From Stenotrophomonas maltophilia (GTDB taxonomy: Bacteria; Pseudomonadota; Gammaproteobacteria; Xanthomonadales; Xanthomonadaceae): a DNA stretch of 64,000 nucleotides. How positions within the stretch are numbered: the first letter of the stretch is position 1; each line of letters begins with the position of its first letter. The DNA lies in NCBI GenBank assembly GCA_009912235.1, contig WNDS01000003.1:124001-188000 (forward strand), in the 5' to 3' direction. The position numbers and the translations under genes were made by a program. The notes beneath the pieces were generated by a model. The model had not been told where the DNA came from, did not search any database, and saw nothing but the letters and a program-made list of their open reading frames with translations. This document shows positions 46,472 through 56,492 of the stretch, piece after piece.

Positions 46472-47719
46472 ATGAACACCATGCCGCACGACCACACCCA
46501 CGACCACTGCACCCACCTGCCCGGCGAAGCCTGTTCCGGCGACCACGCGCACGCCGCCGCGCCGCGCCTGGTGCCGCCGCCGCTGGCGCTGTACGTGCAC
46601 CTGCCGTGGTGCGTGCGCAAGTGCCCGTACTGCGATTTCAACTCGCACCAGGCCAAGGGCGCGCTGCCGTTCGATGCCTACATCGATGCACTGGTGCGCG
46701 ACCTGGACCAGGACCTGCCGCTGGTCTGGGGTCGGGTGGTGCACAGCGTGTTCTTCGGCGGCGGCACGCCCAGCCTGTTCCCGCCGGACGCCATCGACCG
46801 CTTCCTGCAGCAGGCCAGCGCGCGGCTGCGCTTTGCGCCCAATGCCGAGATCACCCTGGAAACCAACCCAGGCACCGCCGAGCATGGCCGCTTCGACGGC
46901 TACCGTGCCGCCGGCGTGAACCGCCTGAGCTTCGGCATCCAGAGCTTCGACGATGCCGCGCTGAAGCGGCTGGGCCGCATCCACGACAGCGGCGAAGCCG
47001 AGCGCGCGGTGAAGATGGCCCAGGACGCCGGCTACGACAACTTCAACATCGACCTGATGTACGCGCTGCCGGAACAGAGCCTGGCCGGCGCCGAAGCCGA
47101 CCTGGAACGCTCGTTCGCGCTGCAGCCGGCGCACATTTCGCACTACCAGCTGACCCTGGAACCGAACACGGCGTTCTTTGCCCGCCCGCCACAGGGCATT
47201 CCGGACGAGGACATCGCCTGGGACATGCAGGAACACTGCCAGGCGCTGCTGGCGCAGGCTGGCTATGGCCAGTACGAGGTAAGTGCCTATGCCCGCCCCG
47301 GCCGCCAGAGCGCGCACAACCTGAACTACTGGCGTTTCGGCGATTACCTGGGCATCGGTGCCGGCGCGCACGGCAAGATCAGCTCCGGTGCTGAGGAGCA
47401 CGTGCTGCGGCGCTGGAAGCACAAGCACTCGCAGACCTTCCTGGACACCGCCGGTACCGCCGCTGCGATCGGTGGCGATGAGGTGATCGCCCCGTCGCGG
47501 CTGCCGTTCGAGTACATGCTGAACCTGCTGCGCCTGCACGAAGGCTTCAGCCTGCGCGATTTCGAATCGCGTACCGGGCTGTCGCGCACGGTGCTGGACG
47601 CGCCGCTGGCGCAGGCCGTGCAGCGCGGCTGGCTGGACATGGCAAACGGCCACGTGCAGCCGACCGAGCTGGGCCGCCGCTTCACCAACGATGTGGTGAG
47701 CCTGTTCCTGGAAGAGTGA
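46472..47719 (+). CDS. hemW: Radical SAM haem chaperone HemW
   Basis: A 415-residue radical SAM protein that binds haem and delivers it to respiratory enzymes. The iron-sulfur cluster motif is CVRKCPYC (CxxxCxxC), with FFGGGTPSLF and ISHYQLTLEPNT after. The first ~32 residues are unusual: seven His and two Cys (HDHTHDHCTH, DHAHA), a likely metal-binding extension not found in E. coli HemW. It lies 48 bases after rdgB. Confidence 0.93.
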   Translation: MNTMPHDHTHDHCTHLPGEACSGDHAHAAAPRLVPPPLALYVHLPWCVRKCPYCDFNSHQAKGALPFDAYIDALVRDLDQDLPLVWGRVVHSVFFGGGTPSLFPPDAIDRFLQQASARLRFAPNAEITLETNPGTAEHGRFDGYRAAGVNRLSFGIQSFDDAALKRLGRIHDSGEAERAVKMAQDAGYDNFNIDLMYALPEQSLAGAEADLERSFALQPAHISHYQLTLEPNTAFFARPPQGIPDEDIAWDMQEHCQALLAQAGYGQYEVSAYARPGRQSAHNLNYWRFGDYLGIGAGAHGKISSGAEEHVLRRWKHKHSQTFLDTAGTAAAIGGDEVIAPSRLPFEYMLNLLRLHEGFSLRDFESRTGLSRTVLDAPLAQAVQRGWLDMANGHVQPTELGRRFTNDVVSLFLEE

Positions 47720-47809
47720 ACGGGAAGAATGAAGACACTCAAGTAGCGTCCATCACGGCCGTCACAGTAGAGTCGCCTTTCGATCCGCGTGAACCGGGAC
47801 TCCGCGCTG

Positions 47810-50077
47810 ATGTCCGTACCCATGCCGTTGCTGCCGGCCGATGCAGCACGCTTGAACCAGGCAGGGCTGCCGCCCCGCGTGCAGGTGCTGCTTGGCCAAC
47901 TGGTGGTGCTGGTGCGGCATACGCTTACCGCGCCGCTGGTACTGAGCGTGGAAGCCATGGAGCGCGCCCTGCTGGCCGAGGCCGACCGGGCCCGTAGTGC
48001 CGGCCAGCGCGCCGACATCATCAGCCAGCGCCAGCAGGCCCACGCCTTCGGCGCGCCGTTCTGCGAGCGCATGCTCAACGCTGTGGTGGACGCGCTGGCT
48101 CAGCTGCGCGGGCCCCGCGTGGTCGCGCCACTGGCCGCCCAGCACGCGCACAGCGGTACCGGGCTGCCCACCCTAAGCCTGGTGGACGAGCACGATATCG
48201 ACCGTGACATCGTGCTGGTGGAGATGGTGCGCCGCGAAAACCAGCGCGCCGGCAACGGCCTGAACCTGCTGGGGCAGCGCCTGGGCGTGCTGGCGGCCGG
48301 CCCGGCGTTCGATGCCGAAGCGCTGCCGTTGGGCCCGCATGCGCTGTGCGCGCACGCACGCCGGCTGGCTGAACAGGCCGGCCTGGACGCGCCCGTGCAG
48401 CTGGCCCTGTTCCGCGCCCTCGATCGCAACCTGCTGGAGCGGCTGGGCGAGATCATCGAACGCATCAACAACCAGCTCTCGCAGGAAGGCGTGCTGCCCG
48501 GCCTGGTCTACACGCCCTACCTAGCGCGCTCGGCCAGCACCCGCCGCATCATCACCCATGCCGTGGCCGGTGGCCGCGCCACCCGCACCAGCAGCAGCAC
48601 GGCCGCACCGCTGACCGGCTGGAACGGCAGCGCACCGGCCGGTTCGTGGTCCTCCATGCTGCAGGAAGCAGCCGCGCCGCTGCAGGGCTTCGGCGATGCC
48701 AGCCCGGCCATGGGCACGCTGCACCAGCTGCTGGCCCAGCCCAGTGCCGCGCCGCCGGCGCTGCCCGGCTTCGGCGAAGTGCCGCTGCGCACCGTGCCCG
48801 GCGCCGTGCTGGACGGCCTGCTGGCCCGCCTGCAGGCCCAGGCCAGCGCGCCGCGTTCGATGGGCGACCTGCAGGCGGCGCTGCTGGCGCAGCTGTAGCG
48901 CGAACATCCCGACGCCCCGTCGGCGCTGGCGGCCAAGGACCAGGACACCTTCGACCTGCTGGGCCGGCTGTTCGGCCAGGTGCAGCAGCTGCAGCGCAGC
49001 GATACCCCCAGTGCCGGCATGCTGGCCCAGCTGCAGGTGCCGGTGGCCCGCGCGGCGCTGGCCGACCCGGGCTTCTTCGTGCGCGATGAGCACCCCGCGC
49101 GCGAACTGCTCAACAGCGTGGCCGAAGCAGGCGCCGTCTGGCTGGGGCCGGAAGACATCGACCCGCAGCTGATGCAGCGGCTGGGCCAGAGCGTGCAGGC
49201 CGGCGACAGCCAGGACCCGGCCGTGTTCGCCGCCGCCAACGAAGAAGTGCAGCAGCACGTGCGGGCAGCGGCCCACCGCGCCGAACTGGCCGAGCGCCGC
49301 CACGTGGACGCCGCGCGCGGCCGCGATAAGCTGGACGTGGCCCGCCGCCAGACCGAAGCCGGCATTGCCGAGCGTTGCGAACAGGCGCAACCGCCGCGCT
49401 TCGTGCAGACCCTGCTGCGCCAGGCCTGGGCCGACGTGATGACGCTCTCGCAGCTGCGCAATGGCGACGATTCAGCGCAATGGCAGCAGTGTCTGGCACA
49501 GACCGCGCGCATTGCCGAAGTGACCGCGCAGCCGCCGGGCAGCGCCCCAGCCGATCTGACGCTGGGCGCGGACATCGAAGCGGCGCTGGTGCAGGTGGGC
49601 TACCACGCCGACGAAGCCGCCGCCGTTGCCCGCCGCCTGTCCACGCCGGGCGGTGAGGACGACAGCACCTCGCGCACCGAACTGAGCGCCCGCCTGAAGC
49701 AGCGCGCACGGCTGGGCGAACATGGTGCCGAACCAGCGCCGGCCGCCGCGCCGCTGGCCCGCGATGCCGCGCAGGAGGCCTGCTACCGGCAGCTGCTGGC
49801 CCTGCCGTTCGGCAGCTGGTTCGAATTCACCGAAGACGGCAGCCCACGGCGGCTGCGCCTGTCCTGGTACAGCCGCCTGACCGACCATGCGCTGTTCGTC
49901 AACGCGCGTGGGCAGAAGACACTGGAAACCCAGCTGGACGCGCTGGCCCGGCAGATGGCTGCCGGCCAGGCGCGCGTGGTGACCGAAGACAAGGGGCGGC
50001 TGATCGACCGCGCCTGGCAGGCCACGCTGGGCGCGCTGCGCACGCTGACCGGCAACACACAGGAACCGGACGCATGA
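47810..50077 (+). pseudogene. DUF1631 family protein split by an in-frame amber stop
   Basis: Two pieces in the same frame: ~362 residues from about 47810 to TAG at 48896-48898, then REHPDAPSALAAKDQD continuing to a stop at 50077. Together they make a ~755-residue DUF1631 protein. Members in Xanthomonadaceae/Pseudomonas often lie next to PilZ genes. CTG-TAG-CGC is one base from CTG-CAG-CGC (Gln). The second half has no obvious ribosome binding site. The start could be GTG 47789 or ATG 47810. Function unknown. Either a real nonsense mutation or a sequence error. Confidence 0.75.
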
Positions 50078-50445
50078 ACGCACCGCCCGTCGATACCCGC
50101 CGCGCCCCGCGCCGTCAGGTTGCCGCCCGCGTGGCCGTGACCGACCAGATGCGCGAGGCCGTTGCCGGGCACCTGGTCAACCTCTCCGAAACCGGCATGC
50201 TGATGCTGGCCAGCGCGCCGCTGGACGAGGATGCGCTGTACCAGTTCCGCTTCCCGCTGCCGCTGGACGATGGCCGCCAGGTCGACATCGACGTGGGCGT
50301 GCACCTGCTGTGGAGCGAACCGGCGCAGCTGCCCGGCCAGGCCTGGACCGGCTTCCGCTTCCTGACCCTGTCGCGCGAACACCGCCAGCTGGTGCGCGAC
50401 TGGGTGGGCGAGGAAGACAGCCCCGCACCGCTTTCGACGGCCTGA
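50074..50445 (+). CDS. PilZ domain protein (cyclic di-GMP binding)
   Basis: A 123-residue single-domain PilZ protein. The cyclic di-GMP signature is intact: RxxxR (Arg9/Arg13 or Arg10/Arg14, in TRRAPRRQ) followed by NLSETG (N-x-S-x-x-G at 36-41). So it should bind the second messenger, unlike the PilZ protein that drives pilus assembly. Its ATG overlaps the DUF1631 stop, which suggests the two form a pair. Confidence 0.9.
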   Translation: MNAPPVDTRRAPRRQVAARVAVTDQMREAVAGHLVNLSETGMLMLASAPLDEDALYQFRFPLPLDDGRQVDIDVGVHLLWSEPAQLPGQAWTGFRFLTLSREHRQLVRDWVGEEDSPAPLSTA

Positions 50446-50519
50446 GCGCCGGTTCCCGCACAGCACGCTGCGGCCATATCCGGCAAAATCAGGGTTCTGT
50501 TTTTCCGTCGAGCGATGCG

Positions 50520-51850
50520 ATGACCCTGCAAGATCCTGCCGCCCTGTACCCCCACCACCTGGCCGTGCTGCAGCAGCGCGCCGGACAGGCGCTCGCGCGC
50601 GGTGGCTTCGACCACCTGGTGGTGCCCAGCGGCACGCTGCACTACCAGGTCTTCGACGACCGCGATTACCCCTACGCGGTCAATCCGCACTTCAAGGCCT
50701 GGCTGCCGCTCACCCGCGTGCCCAACAGCTGGATGGTGTTCACCCCGGGCAAGCGCCCGCAGGTGATCTTCCACCAGCCGTTCGACTACTGGCACGTGGT
50801 GCCCGACGCGCCCAGCGGCTGGTGGGTGGAGCACTTCGACATCCACATCATCCGCACCCCGGATGAAGCCCTGCCGCTGCTGCCGGCCAACGCCGCGCGC
50901 TGCGCGATCCTGGGCGAACCGCAGAGTGCGCTGGGGGCCTTCGTGCCCAACAACCCGGCCCCGGTGCTGGATTACCTGCACTGGCACCGCGCCTACAAGA
51001 CCCCGTACGAGATCGCGCTGATGCACCAGGCCCAGGTGCTGGGCGTGCGCGGCCGCCGCGCAGCCGAAGCCGCGTTCCGCAATGGCGCCGATGAGTTCAG
51101 CATCCACATGGCCTATTGCCAGGCGGTGGCCAGGACGCCAGCGAACTGCCATACGGCAACATCGTGGCACTGAACGAACACGCCGCCGTGCTGCACTACA
51201 CCGAACTGGGCCGCAAGGCCCCGCAGCCGCTGCGCAGCTTCCTGATCGATGCCGGCGCCAGCGCGCACGGCTATGCCAGCGACATCACCCGCACCTACGC
51301 CGCGCACGGCCACGACGAGTTCGCCGCGATGATCGAGGCGGTGGATGCGGCCCAGCAGCAGATGTGCGCAGCGGTACGTGCCGGCTTCGATTACAAGCAC
51401 CTGCACATCGACGCACACCTGTCGCTGATGGGCGTGCTGAAGGACTTCGGGGTCATCACGGTCTCGCCGCAGACCGCGCTGGAAACCGGCGTCAGCGCCG
51501 CGTTCTTCCCGCACGGCATCGGCCACCTGATCGGCCTGCAGGTGCACGACGTGGCCGGCTTCGCCGCGGGCGAGCACGGCGGCCGCGTTGAACGCCCGGC
51601 CGGTCACCCGTACCTGCGCATGACCCGCGCGCTGGAACCGGGCATGGTGGTGACCATCGAACCAGGCCTGTACTTCATCGACATGCTGCTGGACGAAGTG
51701 AAGGCAGCAGGCCATGGCGATTCGATCAACTGGGACCGCGTGGACTTCTTCCGCCCTTACGGTGGCATCCGCATCGAAGACGAAGTGCTGTGCACTGAAG
51801 GCGAAGCGGACAACCTGACGCGCCCGGAGTTTGCCGCCGCCAACGGCTGA
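50520..51850 (+). pseudogene. pepQ: M24 family Xaa-Pro dipeptidase (PepQ-like), frameshifted
   Basis: Starts MTLQDPAALYPHHLAVLQQR at 50520. The first part is the N-terminal domain (~200 residues) and the reading frame ends at 51173 (..VARTPANCHTATSWH). The catalytic domain continues in another frame: QDASELPYGNIVALNEHAAVLHY, metal-ligand segments DAGASAHGYASDITRTY, HGIGHLIGLQVHD, TIEPGLYF and RIEDEVLC, stop at 51850. A missing G in GTGGCC (expected GTGGGCC) at about 51128 explains it. The intact protein would be about 443 residues. Such enzymes split Xaa-Pro dipeptides. Confidence 0.8.
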
Positions 51851-51890
51851 GCCCCTCGTGGCTGGTCGCTGAATTCAAAATGCCGCGCTT

Positions 51891-51994
51891 GGTGGGGCGG
51901 GGTGGGTTCGCGGGGGACGCCGTGAACCCATCCATGGGGGCTTGTCCGCGGGATCCATGCCGCGGACACCCCCGCGAACCCACCCCGCCCCACC
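51891..51994. repeat. Large intergenic inverted repeat with perfect 26-base arms
   Basis: Arms 51891-51916 and 51969-51994 are exactly complementary over 26 bases (GGTGGGGCGGGGTGGGTTCG..), separated by a 52-base loop with two nested palindromes (ATCCATGGGGGC; TCCGCGG-GATCCATG-CCGCGGA). A related, shorter element lies at 52236-52317 in the opposite orientation. Confidence 0.8.
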
Positions 51995-52072
51995 TCTGAC
52001 AGTTTCCGTGCGCGGCCAGCCACGGAAAAAGAAAAAGAAAAGCAAAAGCGGGTCGCTTGCTGCGCTCGCTCT

Positions 52073-52197
52073 GTGTCGACCAAGGTCGACACCTACCAAT
52101 AGCCGCGCACTCCAACAACCGCCGTTGCCAGTGGATCCACGCCATGCGTGGATGATTCATTCGATATCCGACACATGTGCCGACCAACGGTCGGCAC
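52073..52197. repeat. SMAG-type hairpins
   Basis: GTGTCGACC-AA-GGTCGACAC followed by CTACC (52073-52097), GATCCACGCC-ATG-type hairpin (about 52133-52155) and TGCCGACC-AAC-GGTCGGCAC (about 52177-52196). Typical short palindromes of the species. Confidence 0.6.
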
Positions 52198-52235
52198 CCA
52201 CCAACAGCCGCAGGAATCTGTCGAAGGCGGGGCAC

Positions 52236-52317
52236 TGTGGGTTTGCGGGGTGTGAGCCGCATGGATGCGGCGACCAAGCCCCCATGGATGGGTTCACGAC
52301 GTCCCCGCAAACCCACA
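52236..52317. repeat. Second copy of the large inverted-repeat element, reversed
   Basis: Arms TGTGGGTTTGCGGGG (52236-52250) and CCCCGCAAACCCACA (52303-52317) enclose a core AAGCCCCCATGGATGGGTT that is the reverse complement of the loop core at about 51925-51945. So the same element occurs twice in opposite orientation, some 350 bases apart. Confidence 0.65.
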
Positions 52318-52411
52318 CTGACCCGCCATCCCACGGAATGCCGCTTTGGCTTTTGACGTTGCTGTAGCTTGAAGCAGGTGCAGGGCTGCAAGCCCTGCAA
52401 CACCCCCAACC

Positions 52412-53740
52412 TCATCCTTGCATGAACGCTTCGATCTCGTCGGCGCTGCGCGCCAAGCCCTCGGTCAACACACGATGGCCCTCACCGGTGATCAGCACAT
52501 CATCCTCCGTGCGGATGCCGATGCCCCGCCAGCGCGGCTCCACCGTCGTATCGTCCGCGCCCACGTACAGCCCCGGCTCGATCGTGAACACCATGCCCGG
52601 CTCCAGCAGCCGCGACTCCCCGGCCACGCGGTAATCGCCCACATCGTGCACGTCCAGCCCGATCCAGTGCCCGGTCTTGTGCCGGTAGAACCGCTGGTAC
52701 AAACCTTCGGACAGGTTCTTCTCCAGCGTGCCCTTCAACAGGCCCAGCCGCAGCAGGCCCTCGGTCAGCGTCTGCACCGCCGCCAGATGCCCGGCCTCGT
52801 AAGCAACGCCCGGCCGCGCCTGTGCCAGCGCCGCCGACTGCGCCGCGCCCACCAGATCGTGCAGCGCACGCTGCTCCGCACTGAAGCGGCCGTTCACCGG
52901 GAACGTGCGGGTGATGTCGCTGGCATAGCCACGGTACTCGGCACCGGCATCGATCAGCACCAGCTCACCGTCGCGCGAGCGCGCGTTGTTGTCGCGGTAG
53001 TGCAGGATGCAGCCGTTGCGGCCAGCGCCCACGATGCTGCAGTACGCCGGCACCGCATCACTGGCCCGGAACACGCGTTCCAGCTCGGCCTGCAGTTCGT
53101 ATTCGTGGATGCCCGCCTTCGAGGCCCACATCGCGGCGCGGTGCGCCTGCACGCTGATCTCCGCCGCACGCTGCATCAGCGCCACTTCCGCGCCGGATTT
53201 GAACAACCGCTGCTCGTGCAGCAGGTGGCCCAGCTCCAGGAACTCGTGCGGCGGCTGTGCACCGTGGCGCACCTGCGAGCGCACGCGGTTGACCCAGCCG
53301 ATCAGCTTGAGGTCGAAATCGGCATCGCGGCCGAAGTGGTAATAGACACGCGAGCGCCCTTCCAGCAGCCCCGGCAGGATGTCGTCCAGGTCATCGATGG
53401 GGTAGGCATCGTCCATGCCGTACTGCGCCACCGCACCTTCCTGCCCTGCACGGCTGCCATCCCAGGCCTCGCGCTCGGCATCGCGCTCGCGGCAGAACAG
53501 GATGGCCTCGCCGTGCCGGCGGCCGGGAATCAGCACCAGCACCGCTTCCGGTTCGTGGAAGCCGCTGAGGTACTGGAAATCCGAATCCTGGCGGTAGGGG
53601 AAATGGGTATCCAGGCTGCGCACCTTCTCCGAGGCGGCCGGCAGCACCAGGATCGCCTCGTCGCCAGCCGCATCCATCAGCTGGCGGCGGCGGCGCTTGT
53701 ACTCGCCGGCGGCAATGCCGGTGCGCTGCTTGATATCCAT
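52412..53740 (-). CDS. pepP: Xaa-Pro aminopeptidase (PepP)
   Basis: A 442-residue M24 peptidase that removes the N-terminal residue before proline. It has the N-terminal domain with DFQYLSGFHEPEAVLVL and metal-site segments DAGAEYRGYASDITRTFPVN, TGHWIGLDVHDVG, TIEPGLYV and IRTEDDVLIT. It is intact, unlike the PepQ-like gene next door. The ATG at 53740 shares one base with the ygfB stop. Confidence 0.94.
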   Translation of the reverse strand: MDIKQRTGIAAGEYKRRRRQLMDAAGDEAILVLPAASEKVRSLDTHFPYRQDSDFQYLSGFHEPEAVLVLIPGRRHGEAILFCRERDAEREAWDGSRAGQEGAVAQYGMDDAYPIDDLDDILPGLLEGRSRVYYHFGRDADFDLKLIGWVNRVRSQVRHGAQPPHEFLELGHLLHEQRLFKSGAEVALMQRAAEISVQAHRAAMWASKAGIHEYELQAELERVFRASDAVPAYCSIVGAGRNGCILHYRDNNARSRDGELVLIDAGAEYRGYASDITRTFPVNGRFSAEQRALHDLVGAAQSAALAQARPGVAYEAGHLAAVQTLTEGLLRLGLLKGTLEKNLSEGLYQRFYRHKTGHWIGLDVHDVGDYRVAGESRLLEPGMVFTIEPGLYVGADDTTVEPRWRGIGIRTEDDVLITGEGHRVLTEGLARSADEIEAFMQG

Positions 53741-54288
53741 CAGTTCAGGCGCTGGCGGTGGCGCGCGGCCAGCACCACATCCCCGTGCAGCAGCAGCACC
53801 GCCACGCGGATGAATTCCTCGATCTCGGCCAGCGCGTCTTCATCGTCGTCGTTGCCGCTCTCGAAATCCTCGCTGGAGGCCTGGGCCAGCTTGGCCAGGT
53901 CGTTAAGCGCCTCTTCGCCTTCTTCGGACAGGGCCGGGCGGCGGCCGCCGCTGCCCAGGCCGAAGCCGCCCAGGAAAGCACGCGCCCAGCTGAACATCGC
54001 ATCGGCCTGCGCCGCCACGTCGGCGCTGTCGCTGAGCAGCAGCTCGAAGGCGAAATCGCGGTCTTCCAGCTGCTTGATGGTGATCTGCAGCAGCTGGCCC
54101 AGCGTGCTCTCGTCGCTGACCGGCGGCAGGTTGTCGTCGGCCAGCACGCGTGCGGGCCAGTCGTTGCCCGGTGCGCCGCCGGCAGCCAGCCAGCCGCACA
54201 GGCCGCCGTGCAGCTCGGCAGCGGTGGCGCCCAGCTGCTGGGCCTGGCTGGCGCGGTTAACGTCGTCGACGGAGGGAAGTTCGGTCAT
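53740..54288 (-). CDS. ygfB: YgfB/YecA-like protein (UPF0149)
   Basis: A 182-residue acidic helical protein with LHGGLCGWLAAGG, SWARAFLGGFGLG and a C-terminal acidic patch (FESGNDDDEDALAEIEEFIRVA). UPF0149 members of this locus sit upstream of pepP in many Gammaproteobacteria, and the Pseudomonas homologue affects regulation of a beta-lactamase. First of the ygfB-pepP pair, divergent from the zapA operon. Confidence 0.9.
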   Translation of the reverse strand: MTELPSVDDVNRASQAQQLGATAAELHGGLCGWLAAGGAPGNDWPARVLADDNLPPVSDESTLGQLLQITIKQLEDRDFAFELLLSDSADVAAQADAMFSWARAFLGGFGLGSGGRRPALSEEGEEALNDLAKLAQASSEDFESGNDDDEDALAEIEEFIRVAVLLLHGDVVLAARHRQRLN

Positions 54289-54443
54289 CGTGCGGCTCGT
54301 TCGGGAAATGGGGCCCCGGCACCGCGCAGCGCTGGCCGGGAAGCTTGGTAGTGTAGCAATCCACCGGCATCCTTCCCGTGGCCGCCAGCCCTTGCGGCCA
54401 CGGCGCTTGACCGCCCCCTGCCCCCCTGCCTATGGTGCCGCTC

Positions 54444-54665
54444 ATGGAACCCGCTGACGCCATCGCCCAGTTGCAGGCCTTCGCCGCGCGCGTCGAGGCC
54501 CTGCTTGAACGCAACCAGCGCCTTGCGGAGGAAAACCGCAGCCTGCGCCACCAGCAGGAACAGCTGGTGAGCGAGCGCTCCACCCTGCTGGCCAAGAACG
54601 AACAGGCCCGCTCACGGGTGGAAGCGATGATCAGCCGGCTCAAATCCCTGGAACAGCACACATGA
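54444..54665 (+). CDS. TIGR02449 family coiled-coil protein (ZapB-like)
   Basis: A 73-residue coiled-coil protein (MEPADAIAQLQAF, then VEALLERNQRLAEENRSL). Such small proteins are always encoded directly before zapA and may help it at the division site. A second ATG at 54432 would add four residues; no good Shine-Dalgarno supports either. Its stop overlaps the zapA start. Confidence 0.8.
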   Translation: MEPADAIAQLQAFAARVEALLERNQRLAEENRSLRHQQEQLVSERSTLLAKNEQARSRVEAMISRLKSLEQHT

Positions 54666-54964
54666 CCCACCCCACCGAACCGGTCAGCGTCCGCATCCTG
54701 GACCGTGAATACACCGTGGGCGTGGGCGCGGAGGAACGCGAGAGCCTGATGGCCGCCTCGCGCCTGCTGGACGCGCGCATGCGCGAGATCCGCGGCAGCA
54801 ACCGCATGGCCGCCGTGGACCGGGTGGCGGTGCTGGCCGCGCTGAACCTGGCCCACGAGCTGCAGCAGCTGCGCGATGAGAACGCGCGCCAGGCCGTGGT
54901 GCTGCAGCAGACGCTGGCCGACCTGAACCGGCGCCTGGACCGCGCCATCGACGGCCACGACTGA
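54662..54964 (+). CDS. zapA: Cell division protein ZapA
   Basis: A 100-residue protein that bundles FtsZ filaments. It has the N-terminal globular head VRILDREYTVGVGAEERESL, then LLDARMREIRGSNRMAAVDRVAVLAALNLAHELQQL and a coiled-coil tail. Complete. Directly precedes the 6S RNA gene, the standard arrangement. Confidence 0.93.
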   Translation: MTHPTEPVSVRILDREYTVGVGAEERESLMAASRLLDARMREIRGSNRMAAVDRVAVLAALNLAHELQQLRDENARQAVVLQQTLADLNRRLDRAIDGHD

Positions 54965-55108
54965 GCCGCCAGGCAGGCATCTGGGCGCGCAACGCCGGCT
55001 GCACACGCCGTTGACCACGCCCTGACGCACATCGTCGCTTTCATGAATTGGGATGCACTGTGCCGACGAATGGTCGTGATCCGCGCTGGTGGTGCGCGCG
55101 CACATCGC

Positions 55109-55114
55109 TATAAT
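55109..55114 (+). promoter_or_regulatory. -10 box of the 6S RNA gene
   Basis: A perfect TATAAT, five bases before the predicted 6S RNA 5' end. No clear -35 match. Confidence 0.65.
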
Positions 55115-55118
55115 GGCC

Positions 55119-55309
55119 CTGCGTTCTCTGCGGTGCTCGACGGCGTGTGCAAACATTCGCCTTGTCCCTTAAGAACGACATCGGGAGCGCGACGGCGCCG
55201 GGAGTGCAAGTCCGCCTTGTAGCGGGAAGCCCGATGGTTCCCCAGCGTTCCCACTTGAGCCCCTGGGTTCAAGGTCGTTTCGCACGCATCGACATTGCGG
55301 AGAATGCAG
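55119..55309 (+). ncRNA. ssrS: 6S RNA
   Basis: About 190 bases between zapA and the 5-formyl-THF cyclo-ligase gene, the conserved ssrS site. The closing stem is visible: CTGCGTTCTCTGC at the 5' end pairs with GCGGAGAATGCAG at the 3' end. Near the 3' part is CTTGAGCCCCTGGGTTCAAGG, equivalent to the conserved 6S hairpin. The long internal bulge mimics an open promoter and traps sigma70 RNA polymerase. A TATAAT precedes it and a terminator follows. Exact ends are estimates. Confidence 0.88.
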
Positions 55310-55317
55310 TATTCCTC

Positions 55318-55354
55318 GAGGGCGGCATCCAGCTGGGTGCCGCCCTCGTCTTTT
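55318..55354 (+). terminator. Rho-independent terminator after 6S RNA
   Basis: GAGGGCGGCA and TGCCGCCCTC pair around a 10-base loop, followed by TCTTTT. Confidence 0.85.
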
Positions 55355-55401
55355 GTGGCGATGCATCGGCACAATAGGCGGGTTCTTCCGCCGAGCCTGC
55401 C

Positions 55402-55991
55402 ATGACCGACCCGCGCCCGGACCTTCGCCGCGACCTGCGCCAACGCCGCCGTGACCTGCCCGCGCCGGTGCGCATCGCCGCGGCCGAGACGCTGGCCGAT
55501 GCCCTGCTCGCCCTGCCCTTCGCGCCCACCCACGGCCCGGTGGCCGGCTACTGGGCGCTGGATGGTGAAATCGCCCTGCACCGCTGGCAGCTGCAGCTGC
55601 CGCAGGGCCTGACCTACTGCCTGCCGGTGCTGCACGGCGATCTGCTGCGCTTTGCGCCCTGGCGCCCCGGCCAGCCGCTGACCGCCAACCGTTACGGCAT
55701 TCCCGAACCGGACATCGCCCTCGAGGACACCCTGGCCGCCGAGCAGATGGCCCTGGTGGTCACCCCGCTGGTCGGCTTCGATGCGCAGTGCCGGCGGCTG
55801 GGCATGGGGGGCGGCTGGTATGATCGCAGCTTCGCTTTCCGCCACCAGCGCCCTGCGCCACCGTGGCTGGTTGGCGCGGCCTTTTCGCTGCAGCAGGTCG
55901 ATGCGCTGCCGGTGGCGTCCTGGGACGTACCGGTCGATGCGATCTGCACCGAACAGGGCACCCTGCTCCCGCAACCACCGCACGTAACCGC

Positions 55992-55995
<4 letters not shown>
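55402..55995 (+). CDS. fau: 5-formyltetrahydrofolate cyclo-ligase
   Basis: A 197-residue enzyme that converts 5-formyl-THF to 5,10-methenyl-THF with ATP. The signature LGMGGGWYDR is near residue 133, with PLVGFDAQCRRLG before it and an Arg-rich N-terminus. Normal length. ATGA overlap with the EVE protein. The 6S RNA-cyclo-ligase pair is conserved in proteobacteria. Confidence 0.93.
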
Positions 55996-56471
<476 letters not shown>

Positions 56472-56492
56472 TTCCCTGCCTGAGACTTTCCC

